From: Betaproteobacteria bacterium
GTDB lineage: Bacteria; Pseudomonadota; Gammaproteobacteria; Burkholderiales; Thiobacillaceae
Length of the DNA: 64,000 bases
Direction: 5' to 3'
Assembly: GCA_016873935.1 (NCBI GenBank)
Contig: VGVT01000003.1
Location: 1-64,000, forward strand
Below the pieces are notes generated by a model, which saw only the letters and a program-made list of their open reading frames with translations, had not been told where the DNA came from and did not search any database. Positions 23,643 through 32,513 of the stretch are shown here, in pieces (position 1 is the first letter of the stretch; every line of letters begins with the position of its first letter). The position numbers and the translations under genes are program-made.

Positions 23643-25286
23643 TCAGGAATCGGCGCTGGAAACCTCGGCGGCTTCCGTCGGCAGGGTGAAGCAAAAGCGG
23701 GCGGGGCGGACGCGGTCCAGCCACAGCCGGCCGCCGTGGGCTTCCACCAGGGTGCGGCTGATGGCCAGGCCGAGACCCATGCCGTCGGCCTTGCTGGTGG
23801 CGAAGGATTCGAACAGCTTGTCCTCCATGTCCGCGCGCACGCCGGGGCCGTTGTCGGCGACGCAGACGCAGACCTGGTCGGCGCCCTGCCGCGTCACCTC
23901 GATCTTGATGTCGCGCCACAGGCTGGGCTGTTCGCCGAGGGACTCCACCGCGTTGGCCAGCAGGTTGTGCAGCACGGTGCCCATCTGCACGCGGTCGGCG
24001 TGGAGGCGCGGCAGCCCGGGTTCGAACAGGGTCTGCACGGCGATGCCCTGGCGCTCGGTACGTCGGCGCACGTGCGCCAGGCTCTCCTCCACCAGGGCCT
24101 GGGCGGTGAAGCTCTCGGGGCGCAGGCCGCCGCCACGGAAGAACTCGCGCAGCCGGCGCATGACGCGACCGGCGCGATTGGCTTCGCGGTCGATCTTGTC
24201 CAGGGTGTCGGCGAGCAGTTCGGCGTGGCGCGCGGGGTCCTGCAGCATGCTGCGGCCGGCGCGCGCGTAGTTGGCCACCGCCACCAGCGGCTGGTTCAGT
24301 TCGTGCGCGATGGCCTGCGCCATTTCGCCGGCCGCCGCCAGGCGCATGGCCTGGTTGAGCTCGGCCTCGCGTTGCAGCAGGCGTTCCTCGGCGGTGCGCC
24401 GGGTGCTCACCGCCAGCCCCAGGAACAGGCCGGTCACCGCCAGGCCGAGCATGAGCATCTGGAATTCCACCACCGTCACCACTTGCAGGCCGCGCCATTC
24501 GAGGATGGCGTTGATGCCGATGTGGCAGGCGGCGAGCGCCACGGTGGCGCCCTGGATGCCGTAGCGCATGGCGGTCCAGATCAGGGGCAGGAACAGCAGA
24601 TAGAAGAACTTGAACTCGTCGGTGTACTTGAGGGCGAAGATCACCCACAGGGCGAGAGCGATGGCCAGGGCCTGCAACACCATCTCGCGTTCCGGGCGGA
24701 AGGCGTTCCAGTCGTCGCGCGCGTGCACCAGCACCAGCGGAGAGATGACCAGCAGGCGGATGAGTGCGCCCACCCAGTAGTTGACCAGATCGGCGAGCCA
24801 GGCCCACACATCGGGGGCCGCCTCCGGGCTGCGCGAGAACACGTGCACGCCGGAATCGAGCCAGGCCGCCAGTACCGCCACCAGCAGGAACCAGGACAGA
24901 TCGCGCTGGCTGGAGAGCTGCGGATCAAAGCGCAAACCGCGCAGCAGCCAGGCTGCCAGGGCCATCAGGCCGAGCATGAGCAGGGTGGCGGCCCACAGCG
25001 CCGGCAGCCATTCGGCAGGCAGGCCATAGAGTGGGATCCCCGCGAGGAAGGTGACGACGATCAGGAAGGGCGCGTAATGCAGCCCGTACAGCAGCAGAAA
25101 GGCCAGGGTCAGGCCGGGTGGCGGCGTCCACGGCGCCAGGGCCAGGGGCAGGATGGTCTGCGGGTTGCTGAGCGCATCCAGCGCCATGCTGCCGATGCCA
25201 TAGGCGAGCAGGACCTTCCAGGAGATCGCGAACGAGGTATCCGGAGGGGCGCTGCGCTTGGAGCCTGATTCAGCAGGCGAGTCCAT
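23643..25286 (-). CDS. MASE1-type membrane sensor histidine kinase
   Basis: This 547-residue kinase has eight or so membrane helices in the first 280 residues, resembling a MASE1 sensor. A short linker follows ([15 protein letters not shown]). The H-box is [23 protein letters not shown], with the phospho-acceptor His in HELNQPL, and the ATPase domain has N-, DNGPGV- and GMGLGLAI-type boxes. The HELNQP variant is typical of the NtrB/FixL group. No full response regulator is adjacent; the nearest candidate output is a receiver-less LuxR protein at 26287. It overlaps the 3' end of the small membrane gene by 17 bp. The stimulus is unknown. Confidence 0.85.
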   Translation of the reverse strand: MDSPAESGSKRSAPPDTSFAISWKVLLAYGIGSMALDALSNPQTILPLALAPWTPPPGLTLAFLLLYGLHYAPFLIVVTFLAGIPLYGLPAEWLPALWAATLLMLGLMALAAWLLRGLRFDPQLSSQRDLSWFLLVAVLAAWLDSGVHVFSRSPEAAPDVWAWLADLVNYWVGALIRLLVISPLVLVHARDDWNAFRPEREMVLQALAIALALWVIFALKYTDEFKFFYLLFLPLIWTAMRYGIQGATVALAACHIGINAILEWRGLQVVTVVEFQMLMLGLAVTGLFLGLAVSTRRTAEERLLQREAELNQAMRLAAAGEMAQAIAHELNQPLVAVANYARAGRSMLQDPARHAELLADTLDKIDREANRAGRVMRRLREFFRGGGLRPESFTAQALVEESLAHVRRRTERQGIAVQTLFEPGLPRLHADRVQMGTVLHNLLANAVESLGEQPSLWRDIKIEVTRQGADQVCVCVADNGPGVRADMEDKLFESFATSKADGMGLGLAISRTLVEAHGGRLWLDRVRPARFCFTLPTEAAEVSSADS

Positions 25287-25569
25287 GCAGCCCGCACAGA
25301 TGGCGTTTGGCCACGGCCAGCACGATCCACAGCCAGAACAGCAGGAAGAAGGCGATCAAGGGCACGTGCGCGTCGATGATGAAGCGGGGCAGGACGAAGC
25401 GCGTCGCCTTGACCACTGGCGCGGTGACCGCCTGCAGGACCTTGTAGAAGATGTTCTGGTGGCGGTACTTGCCCGCCAGCAGGGCGAGCACGCCCTGGCC
25501 CAGGAGTGCGAAGCCGGCGACCTCCACGAGGACGCGCAGGATGGACACCAGCAGGAGATCGAGGGGCAT
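25270..25569 (-). CDS. Small membrane protein upstream of the histidine kinase
   Basis: A 99-residue protein with two to three hydrophobic helices (LLLVSILRVLVEVAGFALLGQGVLALLAG and VPLIAFFLLFWLWIVLAVA) joined by a basic loop, YRHQNIFYKVLQ. It ends in [10 protein letters not shown]. Its stop lies inside the kinase gene (17-bp overlap), so the two are coupled. It recalls YggT-like proteins but the match is weak. It may be an accessory to the kinase (inference). Confidence 0.6.
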   Translation of the reverse strand: MPLDLLLVSILRVLVEVAGFALLGQGVLALLAGKYRHQNIFYKVLQAVTAPVVKATRFVLPRFIIDAHVPLIAFFLLFWLWIVLAVAKRHLCGLHGLAC

Positions 25570-25664
25570 GGAGGTGGCGGATGGGATCGATGGAAGTGCG
25601 CATTTTATCTTGCCGAGCGCTGCCGACGCCGGGAAAATCGCGCTTCCATCCGCCGACCGCCACC

Positions 25665-26258
25665 ATGAACTTCGACCATTTTCGTTACACCCTGCGCGCC
25701 ATCGTTTTCGACTGGCTGCGCATGCCGGACAAGTCCGCGGAAGCCTATGTCGAAAGCTTCCGCGCCAATCCGCGCGACGTCCGCGCGGCCCGCAGCATCG
25801 GCTGGATCCACGCGCAGAAGAAGCGCTGGTCGGCGGCGGCGGAGTGGTTCGACAAGGCCCTGGCGCTGGAGCCGGAGGATGCCAACACCTGGTACAACCT
25901 GGGTTACGCGCTCGAGCAACTCGGCAACCCCGAGGGCGGGCTGGCCGCCCTGCGCCGCGCCGTCGAGCTGAACCCCAAGCACGACCTGGCCTGGTACGGC
26001 ATCGGCATGATGCACGCCCATCGGGGCGATCACGTCGCTGCCGCCGAGGCGCTGGAACAGGCCGCGACCTTGCAGCCGATGAACGGGGTGGCCTGGTATG
26101 CCCTGGGCATGGCCCGCTACCACAACAACCAGCCGGACAAGGTGGAGGCCGTCATCCGCCATCTGGTGGACTACGAGCCGCAGACCGCGAAGCGCCTGGT
26201 GCATGACGCCCAGCGCAGCGACTTGCAGCATCTGGTCGCCCATCTCGGCGGGCGCTGA
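25665..26258 (+). CDS. Tetratricopeptide repeat protein
   Basis: A 197-residue protein with a short N-terminal region (MNFDHFRYTLRAIVFDWLRM), then about four TPR units: AARSIGWIHAQKKRWSAAAEWF, NTWYNLGYALEQLGNPEGGL, DLAWYGIGMMHAHRGDHVAA and VAWYALGMARYHNNQP. It is probably a cytosolic protein-interaction module. It is transcribed opposite to both neighbours. ATG 25665 is chosen because upstream in-frame sequence overlaps the small membrane gene and lacks repeats. Confidence 0.8.
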   Translation: MNFDHFRYTLRAIVFDWLRMPDKSAEAYVESFRANPRDVRAARSIGWIHAQKKRWSAAAEWFDKALALEPEDANTWYNLGYALEQLGNPEGGLAALRRAVELNPKHDLAWYGIGMMHAHRGDHVAAAEALEQAATLQPMNGVAWYALGMARYHNNQPDKVEAVIRHLVDYEPQTAKRLVHDAQRSDLQHLVAHLGGR

Positions 26259-26286
26259 GCGCCGCCGGGCGGCGGTTTATCAAGGT

Positions 26287-26544
26287 TTATCCGGACCCGA
26301 GCGCCGACCCCAGCATGCGCAGTAGTTCCGGCAGGTCGCGGGCGCGCATCTTTTCGCGCATGCGCGACTTGAACACCTCCACCGTGCGCGGGCTGATGCC
26401 CAGGGTGGAGGCGATTTCCCGATTGCGCACGCCCGCCGCCACGAGTTCCAGCACCTGACGTTCGCGTTCCGTCAGACGGGCCAGGCGGCTGGTGAAATCC
26501 TCATCCTCCACATGGGCGAGGTCGAGCGCGGGGGTTTCGCTCAT
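26287..26544 (-). CDS. Stand-alone LuxR-type HTH regulator without receiver
   Basis: An 85-residue protein. After a 20-residue acidic N-terminus, the GerE/LuxR helix-turn-helix is complete: LTERERQVLELVAAGVRNREIA, then LGISPRTVEVFKSRMREKM. No receiver domain precedes it; the start ATG overlaps the stop of the KamA-like gene by ATGA. The helix resembles FixJ/NarL outputs. It could be a remnant of a two-component regulator or a constitutive DNA binder. Coupling to the radical SAM gene suggests co-regulation. Confidence 0.75.
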   Translation of the reverse strand: MSETPALDLAHVEDEDFTSRLARLTERERQVLELVAAGVRNREIASTLGISPRTVEVFKSRMREKMRARDLPELLRMLGSALGSG

Positions 26545-27704
26545 GCCGCCGGTCGGAGCGGCGCGCCGCGCCCGGCCGGACGCTGGTAGCGCGGCGAAGC
26601 GGACGGCGCCGGCCCGCGCATGGGCAGGGTCTTCAGCACCTTGAGCTCGTCCAGCCAGCACGCCTCGTCGTCCCGCTCGCAGACCAGCAAACGACCGCTG
26701 TGCGCGGGATTCTTGGCGCGGTGATAGCGCAGGTGGATGTGCGCGTCGTCGACCATCAGGATTTCGATCTTGCCGCTGGCGTGCGACATGACGAAGCGGG
26801 CTCGCCGCGCCAGGCCGGCGCCCCAACTCAGCGCCGCCTGGAACAGATACCAGCCCTCGACGATGGGCACCCGGTAGGGATCGTTGCCGGAGGTGGGGCG
26901 GCCCTGGAACAGGTAGTAGGGCGTGCAGCCGATCCACGACAGCCGGCGGAACAGCTCGGACAGCACCGCCGCGTCGTCGTTGACGCCGCGGATGATGGGG
27001 CACTGGTTGGTGAGGATGACGCCGCTGCGCGTCAGCCGGTCCAGCGCGCGCAGCGCGGTGTCGGTGAGTTCGCGCGGATGGTCGAAGTGGGCCATCAGGT
27101 AGATGCGTTTGTCGGCCGTCGAATGGAGCGCCAGCATCTCCAGCAGCGCGTCGTCGTCGAGGATGCGGGCCGGATTGAAGGCGGGCATCTTGCTGCCCAG
27201 GCGGATCACCCGCACGTGCGGGATCCGCCGAAGCGCGGCGATGATCTCGCTCAGCCGGCGCGTGCTCATGATCAGCGGATCGCCGCCGGTGAGCAGCACG
27301 TTGCTGATTTCCGGGTGGGCGGCGATGTAGGCGATGCCGGCGCTCACGTCCTTGCTCACCTCGTCGTTGCCGTCCATGAACAGGCGCTTGCGGAAGCAAT
27401 AGCGGCAATAGCCGCCGCACACCTCGTTGCAAAGCAGCAGGGCGGTATCCGGGTACTTGTGCTGGATGCCCTGGCCCACCGTGTTGGCGGACTCGTCGCT
27501 GGCATCCAGGCGTCCCCAGTCGTTGAGCTCCTCGATGCGGGGCAGGATGAGCTGGCGGATGGGATCGCGGGGATCATCCCAGTCGATCAGCTTGAGGTAG
27601 TAGTCGGTGGCGCGGAACACGTAGCGTTCCTCCACCAGGCGCATGGCGGCCTTGTCCGATTCGGTGAGTTGCGGGATATGGTCGATCCGGCTGATGTATT
27701 TCAT
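26541..27704 (-). CDS. KamA-family radical SAM protein (lysine 2,3-aminomutase-like)
   Basis: A 387-residue protein. The radical SAM motif is CGGYCRYCF (C-x3-C-x2-C, about residue 96). LLTGGDPLIMS and IRLGSKMPAFNPARI are typical of the KamA/YjeK group. A Lys in SHASGKIEILM is a possible PLP attachment site. It is longer than EpmB and has a basic, Pro-rich tail (RYQRPAGRGAPLRPA). It may act on a small amino acid or on a protein lysine. No epmA or efp gene is present here. It overlaps the LuxR gene. Confidence 0.8.
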   Translation of the reverse strand: MKYISRIDHIPQLTESDKAAMRLVEERYVFRATDYYLKLIDWDDPRDPIRQLILPRIEELNDWGRLDASDESANTVGQGIQHKYPDTALLLCNEVCGGYCRYCFRKRLFMDGNDEVSKDVSAGIAYIAAHPEISNVLLTGGDPLIMSTRRLSEIIAALRRIPHVRVIRLGSKMPAFNPARILDDDALLEMLALHSTADKRIYLMAHFDHPRELTDTALRALDRLTRSGVILTNQCPIIRGVNDDAAVLSELFRRLSWIGCTPYYLFQGRPTSGNDPYRVPIVEGWYLFQAALSWGAGLARRARFVMSHASGKIEILMVDDAHIHLRYHRAKNPAHSGRLLVCERDDEACWLDELKVLKTLPMRGPAPSASPRYQRPAGRGAPLRPAA

Positions 27705-27862
27705 GGCAGTGGCCTCGACTGGCGCCGACTCCGCGGCAGGACGGCTCAGTCTAGGCGGGTGGGAGTGCGGCCAAATCGGTGCATTTCCGTAAGAGCATCC
27801 CGTACGCGCAAGTGAGCGACGGGACAGCGGAAATTACTGCCCTATGTCCAAGTTTGAGCTCT

Positions 27863-28222
27863 TCAAGGCCCCCTGAAGATGAAATACACCGCCCCCAGCA
27901 AGCACAGCCCCGCCCACAGGTAATTCCAGCTCAGCGGTTCCTTCATATAGAGCAGGGCGAAGGGCACGAACACGCTGAGGGTGATGACTTCCTGCAGGAT
28001 CTTGAGCTGGGGCAGGGTGAGCTGGGTGTAGCCGATGCGGTTGGCGGGTACCTGCAGCAGGTACTCGAACAGGGCCACGCCCCAGCTCAGCAGGGCGGCG
28101 ATCCACCAGGGCTTGTCGTTGAGGTGCTTGAGGTGGGCGTACCAGGCCACCGTCATGAACAGGTTGGACAGGGCCAGCAGGACGACGGTCTGCAGCAGAG
28201 TGGTGTTCAGTGGCAAGGTCAT
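27863..28222 (-). CDS. DUF486/DMT-type small membrane protein
   Basis: A 119-residue protein with four hydrophobic helices. The segments NLFMTVAWYAHLKH, WWIAALLSWGVALFEYLLQVPANRIGY and FALLYMKEPLSWNYLWAG match DUF486, a half-size drug/metabolite-transporter fold. The start overlaps the upstream methyltransferase stop by ATGA. It is probably an inner-membrane protein of unknown substrate. Confidence 0.8.
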   Translation of the reverse strand: MTLPLNTTLLQTVVLLALSNLFMTVAWYAHLKHLNDKPWWIAALLSWGVALFEYLLQVPANRIGYTQLTLPQLKILQEVITLSVFVPFALLYMKEPLSWNYLWAGLCLLGAVYFIFRGP

Positions 28223-29448
28223 GGCACGGGCTCCGTGGGAACGTCCATGATAGGGGCCGCCGGGCGCCGCGCGGTGATCAGCAGGTTGCGCGGCGTCAGT
28301 TCGCGTCCGCAGAACTCGGCCAGACGCACGCGGTAGCCGTGGCGCGCGAGGTAGAGGGCGCGATCGAGCGCCAGCCAGATTTCCAGGGGCCGGCGGAAGA
28401 CGAGGCGGGCGAGTTCCAGGCGGCGTACCTCTCCCAGACGATGCCAACCTGTCGCTTCCCAGGCGGACCAGTCTTCTCCCCCGGCCGCGGCGCATCCCTC
28501 CCGTGCCGCCAGGCGGCCGATCCAGGCGGCGAAGCCGGCCGCCATCCAGGCGGCGGGCACCGGCTTGAAGGTCTTGTCCCGTGCCACGCCGCGCGCCGCC
28601 CGCCATTCCAGGAAAGCCAGCTTCCAGGCCTGGGCGCGGTCGCGCTGGCGACGCTCGCGGGCGCCGGCGGTGACGGTCTCGGTCACCGCCAGGTGCAGTT
28701 CGTCGCGCGACAGACGCAGGTTCGCGTCCGCGTTGAGGGGCCGATAGTCGGGCGTGGCGATGCGGTAGTAGCAACAGGGCGCCAGGTCGAGGGCCGGCGC
28801 TCTATGCTCCACCGCGCCGCGCAGCAGGGCCAGGTGCAGGTCGCCGCAGGCGTGCAGGGCGAGGGCGTGGCGGCCGGCAAGGTGATCGACGCTGGCGGGC
28901 GCCAGGGCGTCGGCGTGCACGAAGACCTGCTCGACGTCCCCGGCGAGCCGCTCGCCCTCGGCGCAGAGTTCGCCGTCCCATTCCAGGCTGGTGACGGGAA
29001 CCCCCCAGCGCCGGGCCAGATGGCGGCCCAGATGGCCCTTGCCGGCGCACCATTCCAGCACGGGGTGGTCGAGCCGCCCCACACCGGCGGCGAAGGCGCC
29101 GATCTGGGCGCGCTTGCGACCGGGCACGTGGCGCGCCGTGTCTTCGTCCACGGCCTCCGCCGTTTCGTCCAGACGCGACAGTTCGATCAGTGGGTGGAGT
29201 TGCAGGAGTTCCGGCAGGAAGCGGCCGGCGAGGTCGATGAGGGCGCGGTTGTCGCCGGCCAGAGTCTCCACCTCCGCGTCCGCCAGGGCCAACAGATGCG
29301 CCGCATAGTCGGCATGCGCCGCGCACCAGGCCGGCCGGGGCACGTGGAAGGGCGCGGGCCGCCACAGATCGGCGTGGGCATTCAGCAGCGCGCCCAGGCA
29401 CTGGAAGCGGCGCGCGTAGTCCACCTCGAGCGGCTGCTCCGGATTCAT
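28219..29448 (-). CDS. SAM-dependent methyltransferase (Methyltransf_32-like)
   Basis: A 409-residue protein with a helical N-terminal half. Motif I is HPVLEWCAGKGHLGRHLA (about residues 130-145), followed by VTSLEWDGELC and HALALHACGDLHLALL, then APCCYYRI. HACGDLH and CCYY are typical of the METTL25-like group. The C-terminal half is basic and may contact RNA or protein. The substrate is unknown. It overlaps both its neighbours (MFS gene upstream by 4 bp, DUF486 gene downstream by 4 bp), so the three form an operon. Confidence 0.75.
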   Translation of the reverse strand: MNPEQPLEVDYARRFQCLGALLNAHADLWRPAPFHVPRPAWCAAHADYAAHLLALADAEVETLAGDNRALIDLAGRFLPELLQLHPLIELSRLDETAEAVDEDTARHVPGRKRAQIGAFAAGVGRLDHPVLEWCAGKGHLGRHLARRWGVPVTSLEWDGELCAEGERLAGDVEQVFVHADALAPASVDHLAGRHALALHACGDLHLALLRGAVEHRAPALDLAPCCYYRIATPDYRPLNADANLRLSRDELHLAVTETVTAGARERRQRDRAQAWKLAFLEWRAARGVARDKTFKPVPAAWMAAGFAAWIGRLAAREGCAAAGGEDWSAWEATGWHRLGEVRRLELARLVFRRPLEIWLALDRALYLARHGYRVRLAEFCGRELTPRNLLITARRPAAPIMDVPTEPVP

Positions 29449-30653
29449 GCCGCCGCGCCCCGCGCCGCTCGCTTCAAGGCGCGATGCCGGGCCTTGATGT
29501 GCTGCGCCAGCACGAACCCCACCAGGGGCAGCGTCATGGCGGCGGCGAGGAACAGCCAGTGCGCGCCGAGATGGTCGACCACCGGCGCGCCCAGGCCGGC
29601 GCCCGCGGCCTGACCCAGGAAGAAACAGAAGGCGAACAGGGACAGGGCGGTGCCGCGGGCCTGCGGCGCCATCTGGCTGGCCAGGGTCTGCAGGGTGTTG
29701 TGCAACTGGTAGAAGCCCAGGCCGAGCAGGCCGCAGGCCAGCACGCCCCAGCCCCAGTCGGCGGCAAGTGCAAGGATCAGGAAAGCCAGGCCCAGCAGCA
29801 GGCCACCCAGCCGGGCCAGGCGACGCGGTCCCAGGGCCCGCACCCAGTGCGCCGCGAACAGGGTATAGCCGAGCCCGCCCAGGCCCATCGCCGCCACCAC
29901 CAGGCCGGCGTGGAACAGGGAGATGCCGAAGCGCTGGTGCAGGTAGGCGGGAATGAAAGTCATGATGCCGAAGGTGGCGATGGCCTCGACGAAGATCAGG
30001 GCGAGCACGAAGCGGCCGTGCGCCTGGCCCAGCACCAGGCGATAGCGGCCGGGCACCCGCGCCGGCGCGGCCGAGGTGGCATGCTGCCCGCGCAGGGCGG
30101 CGAGCAGCAGCAGGCCGACCACCAGGTAGAGGCCGGCGAGGAACACGAAGCCCCAGCGCCAGCCCAGGTGTTCCGCGAAAAAGCCGCCGATGGCGTGGCC
30201 GCTGACCAGGCCGATGATCTGGCCGGTCATGAAGCGGGCCAGCGTGGCCTGGCGGTGCTCCATGCTCACCGCGTCGCCGATCCAGGCCAGCGACAGGGGA
30301 ATCAGCGCGGCGGTGGTGGCGCCGTTCAACGCCCGCGCCAGGGCCAGCAGGTCCAGGCTGGGACTGGCGGCGCAGGCGACGGCGCCGACGGTGGAGGCCA
30401 GGCAGGCGAAGGTGACCACACGCAGCTTGCCGTAGTGGTCGCCGAGCGGGCCGAACAGCAGTTGCAACAAACCGTAGGCCAGGCCGGTGGCGGTGACGAC
30501 GATGGCCGCACCGCCGACGGTGGTGCGGAAGTCCGCCGCCAGCGCCGGCAGCATGGGGTCGACCAGGCGCAGGGCGGCGGAACTGGCGAAGGCGGCGCAG
30601 GCCAGCAGGAAGACAATCCGATCCACGCGGGAACCGGGAAGCGGCGCAGGCAT
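29445..30653 (-). CDS. MFS transporter
   Basis: A 402-residue major facilitator with about twelve helices. Helix 1 has RIVFLLACAAFASSAALRLVDPMLPALA. The loop 2-3 motif GPLGDHYGKLRV follows, and the second half contains FIPAYLHQRFG and GFYQLHNTLQTLASQMAPQARGTALSLFAFCFFLGQAAG. It resembles the drug-H+ antiporter group. The substrate is unknown. It is the first gene of the MFS-methyltransferase-DUF486 operon. Confidence 0.85.
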   Translation of the reverse strand: MPAPLPGSRVDRIVFLLACAAFASSAALRLVDPMLPALAADFRTTVGGAAIVVTATGLAYGLLQLLFGPLGDHYGKLRVVTFACLASTVGAVACAASPSLDLLALARALNGATTAALIPLSLAWIGDAVSMEHRQATLARFMTGQIIGLVSGHAIGGFFAEHLGWRWGFVFLAGLYLVVGLLLLAALRGQHATSAAPARVPGRYRLVLGQAHGRFVLALIFVEAIATFGIMTFIPAYLHQRFGISLFHAGLVVAAMGLGGLGYTLFAAHWVRALGPRRLARLGGLLLGLAFLILALAADWGWGVLACGLLGLGFYQLHNTLQTLASQMAPQARGTALSLFAFCFFLGQAAGAGLGAPVVDHLGAHWLFLAAAMTLPLVGFVLAQHIKARHRALKRAARGAAA

Positions 30654-30671
30654 GAATGCTCGCCGGCTGGC

Positions 30672-31820
30672 TTATCCCCGCATCAGGGCAAACAGCGCGA
30701 TGACCAGCAGCACGCCGCCGCCCAGCAGCGTCATGCCGGCCAGGCGCTTGAAGCCGGTGCGCAAGCGGTCCAGCTCGCCAGGCGGGACGGACTCGTGCTC
30801 CGCTGTGGCCGGAGCCGGGCCGCTCGCGGCCAGCGCATCCGCCACCCACTGACGCAGGCGGGATTCTTCCGGCCGGGATTCGTCCAGGCGCGCTTCCAGG
30901 GTGGCCCACTCCGCGCGCAGGGCCGCCAGGTCGGCCGCCACCTCGCGCGCAGCCGCCTCCGCACTCGCCTCGGCGTCGGTCCGTGAGGCCGGCTGCGGGG
31001 CCGCTTCCAATCCGGCGAAGCGCGTTTCGAAATCGACGCGAACGCCGCGCAGTTCTTCGCCCAGCCGGCCGACTTGCTCGCCGACGCGGGCCAGCTCCCG
31101 CCGGACGGACGCGGTCTCCGCCGCCAGTTCCGCGGCCTGTGCGTCCAGCCTGGCCAGCAGGGCCTCGCGCAAGGTGGCGAACTCGGCGGCCTGGCTGTCG
31201 CCGCGTGCCTGCTGGCCGGCCAGGCCGGCGGCGAGACGCTGTTCCAGGTCGGTCGTCAGCGCGGCCAGGTCCGGCGCGGGTCGCGCCGCCAGGTCCGTCA
31301 GTCGCAGGTTCAGTTCGTCGAGGTTCGCGGCCTGCGCCGCCAGGCGTTCGTCGACCTCCGTCCGCAGCGCGGCCACGGCGCTCTCCACCAGGGCGCCGAC
31401 CTCGACGCGGGGTTCCGCCGGCGGCGGCGCCGCGGCGACGGCGATTTCGGCGCGCGACGGCAGCGAGGCGAGCAGCGATTCCAGCGCCTCGGTGGCGGGC
31501 GGCTTGGTCATGGCGTCGAGGGCGCCGGCCTGCCGCGCCTCCTCGACGAAACTCGCCTCGTCGTTGCCGCTGACGATGATGACGGGAATGTCGCGCATGG
31601 CCGGGCTGGCCTTGATGCGGCGGGTCACCTCGAAGCCGTCCATGTCCGGCATCATGTGGTCCATGAAAACCAGGTCGGGCGGCTGCCGCGCCAGCATGTC
31701 CAGGGCCTGCGGCCCCGATTCGGCGAGTTCCACCCGGATGCCCATAGCTTCCAGTTTTCTCTGCATGGTGAGGCGTCCGACCTTGGAATCGTCCACCACG
31801 AGTGCGCGCAGGTCTTGCAT
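30672..31820 (-). CDS. Response regulator with coiled coil and C-terminal membrane anchor
   Basis: A 382-residue protein. The receiver domain (residues 4-120) has the phospho-acceptor D54 in FMDHMMPDMDG, acidic pair D10-D11 and Lys in MTKPP. A long Ala/Glu/Arg coiled coil follows (about 140-340), and a single hydrophobic helix near the C-terminus (MTLLGGGVLLVIALFALM). Response regulators are normally soluble, so a tail-anchored one is unusual. ATG 31820 is preferred because receivers begin at MQDLRALVVDD. No kinase lies next to it. It may scaffold or tether a signalling complex at the membrane. Confidence 0.75.
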   Translation of the reverse strand: MQDLRALVVDDSKVGRLTMQRKLEAMGIRVELAESGPQALDMLARQPPDLVFMDHMMPDMDGFEVTRRIKASPAMRDIPVIIVSGNDEASFVEEARQAGALDAMTKPPATEALESLLASLPSRAEIAVAAAPPPAEPRVEVGALVESAVAALRTEVDERLAAQAANLDELNLRLTDLAARPAPDLAALTTDLEQRLAAGLAGQQARGDSQAAEFATLREALLARLDAQAAELAAETASVRRELARVGEQVGRLGEELRGVRVDFETRFAGLEAAPQPASRTDAEASAEAAAREVAADLAALRAEWATLEARLDESRPEESRLRQWVADALAASGPAPATAEHESVPPGELDRLRTGFKRLAGMTLLGGGVLLVIALFALMRG

Positions 31821-31994
31821 AGAGTTCCATCCTCCGGCAACAGGAGCCTGAACGTTACCACCGAACCCGCGCGCGGGCTTCAGGCCGACGTGCGGAGAGG
31901 CTGCCCACACCGCTTGCATGGTGATATCCTGCGCCGGCGCGTGCCGGCCCCGGTTCGCCCGGCGCGCTAATCAATTCCGCAAGGAGACCCCGTC

Positions 31995-32513
31995 ATGATC
32001 ACCGGCACCGTGCGCGACATCCTGGTACCCGTCGCCGAATTCCCCCGCATTGCCCACGACGCTTCGCTCAAGGATGCGTACGCCCTGCTGCATCGCCAGC
32101 ACACCTCCGGTGGCTGGCGCTATCGGCACATGCTGGTGTTCGACGGCGAGAGCAAGGTGGTGGGCATCATCGGCCTGGTCGATCTGCTGCGCGCCCTGAT
32201 GCCCGATTACATCCGGGCGACCCTGTCGCAACACGCGTTTAGCGGCGCCATGGTGGCCGACGCCTCCCTGTCCCTGCTCTGGCAGGAATCCTTCCCCGCC
32301 CAGTGCCGGCAGCTGGCCGAGGTCTCGGTCGCCAACCACATGGCTCCGGTACGGCACAGCGTGCGCACCGACGATCCCATCACGCGTGCCGCCTACCTGA
32401 TGATCGCCCACCACGTGCACATGCTGCCGGTGCTGGAGGACGGCGTGGTAGTCGGCGTGGTGCGCATCGTCGACGTCTTCAACCAGGCCGCGACGGAGGT
32501 GCTGCGTGGCTGA
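31995..32513 (+). CDS. Two-CBS-domain protein
   Basis: A 172-residue protein with two CBS motifs: residues 1-75 (TVRDILVP to VVGIIGLVDLLRAL) and 105-170 (SVANHMAPVRHS to VVGVVRIVDVFNQ). CBS pairs bind adenine nucleotides. Its stop is inside the next gene, the DASS transporter (8-bp overlap), so it probably gates or regulates that transporter by energy state (inference). The start has AAGGAG upstream. Confidence 0.85.
   Translation: MITGTVRDILVPVAEFPRIAHDASLKDAYALLHRQHTSGGWRYRHMLVFDGESKVVGIIGLVDLLRALMPDYIRATLSQHAFSGAMVADASLSLLWQESFPAQCRQLAEVSVANHMAPVRHSVRTDDPITRAAYLMIAHHVHMLPVLEDGVVVGVVRIVDVFNQAATEVLRG

Noticed and set aside
28219-31830. A 1203-residue minus-strand open frame
   Set aside because: It is a high-GC frame that merely continues through the methyltransferase, MFS and response regulator genes in the wrong phase before joining the true methyltransferase end. 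Only 28219-29448 has family motifs.
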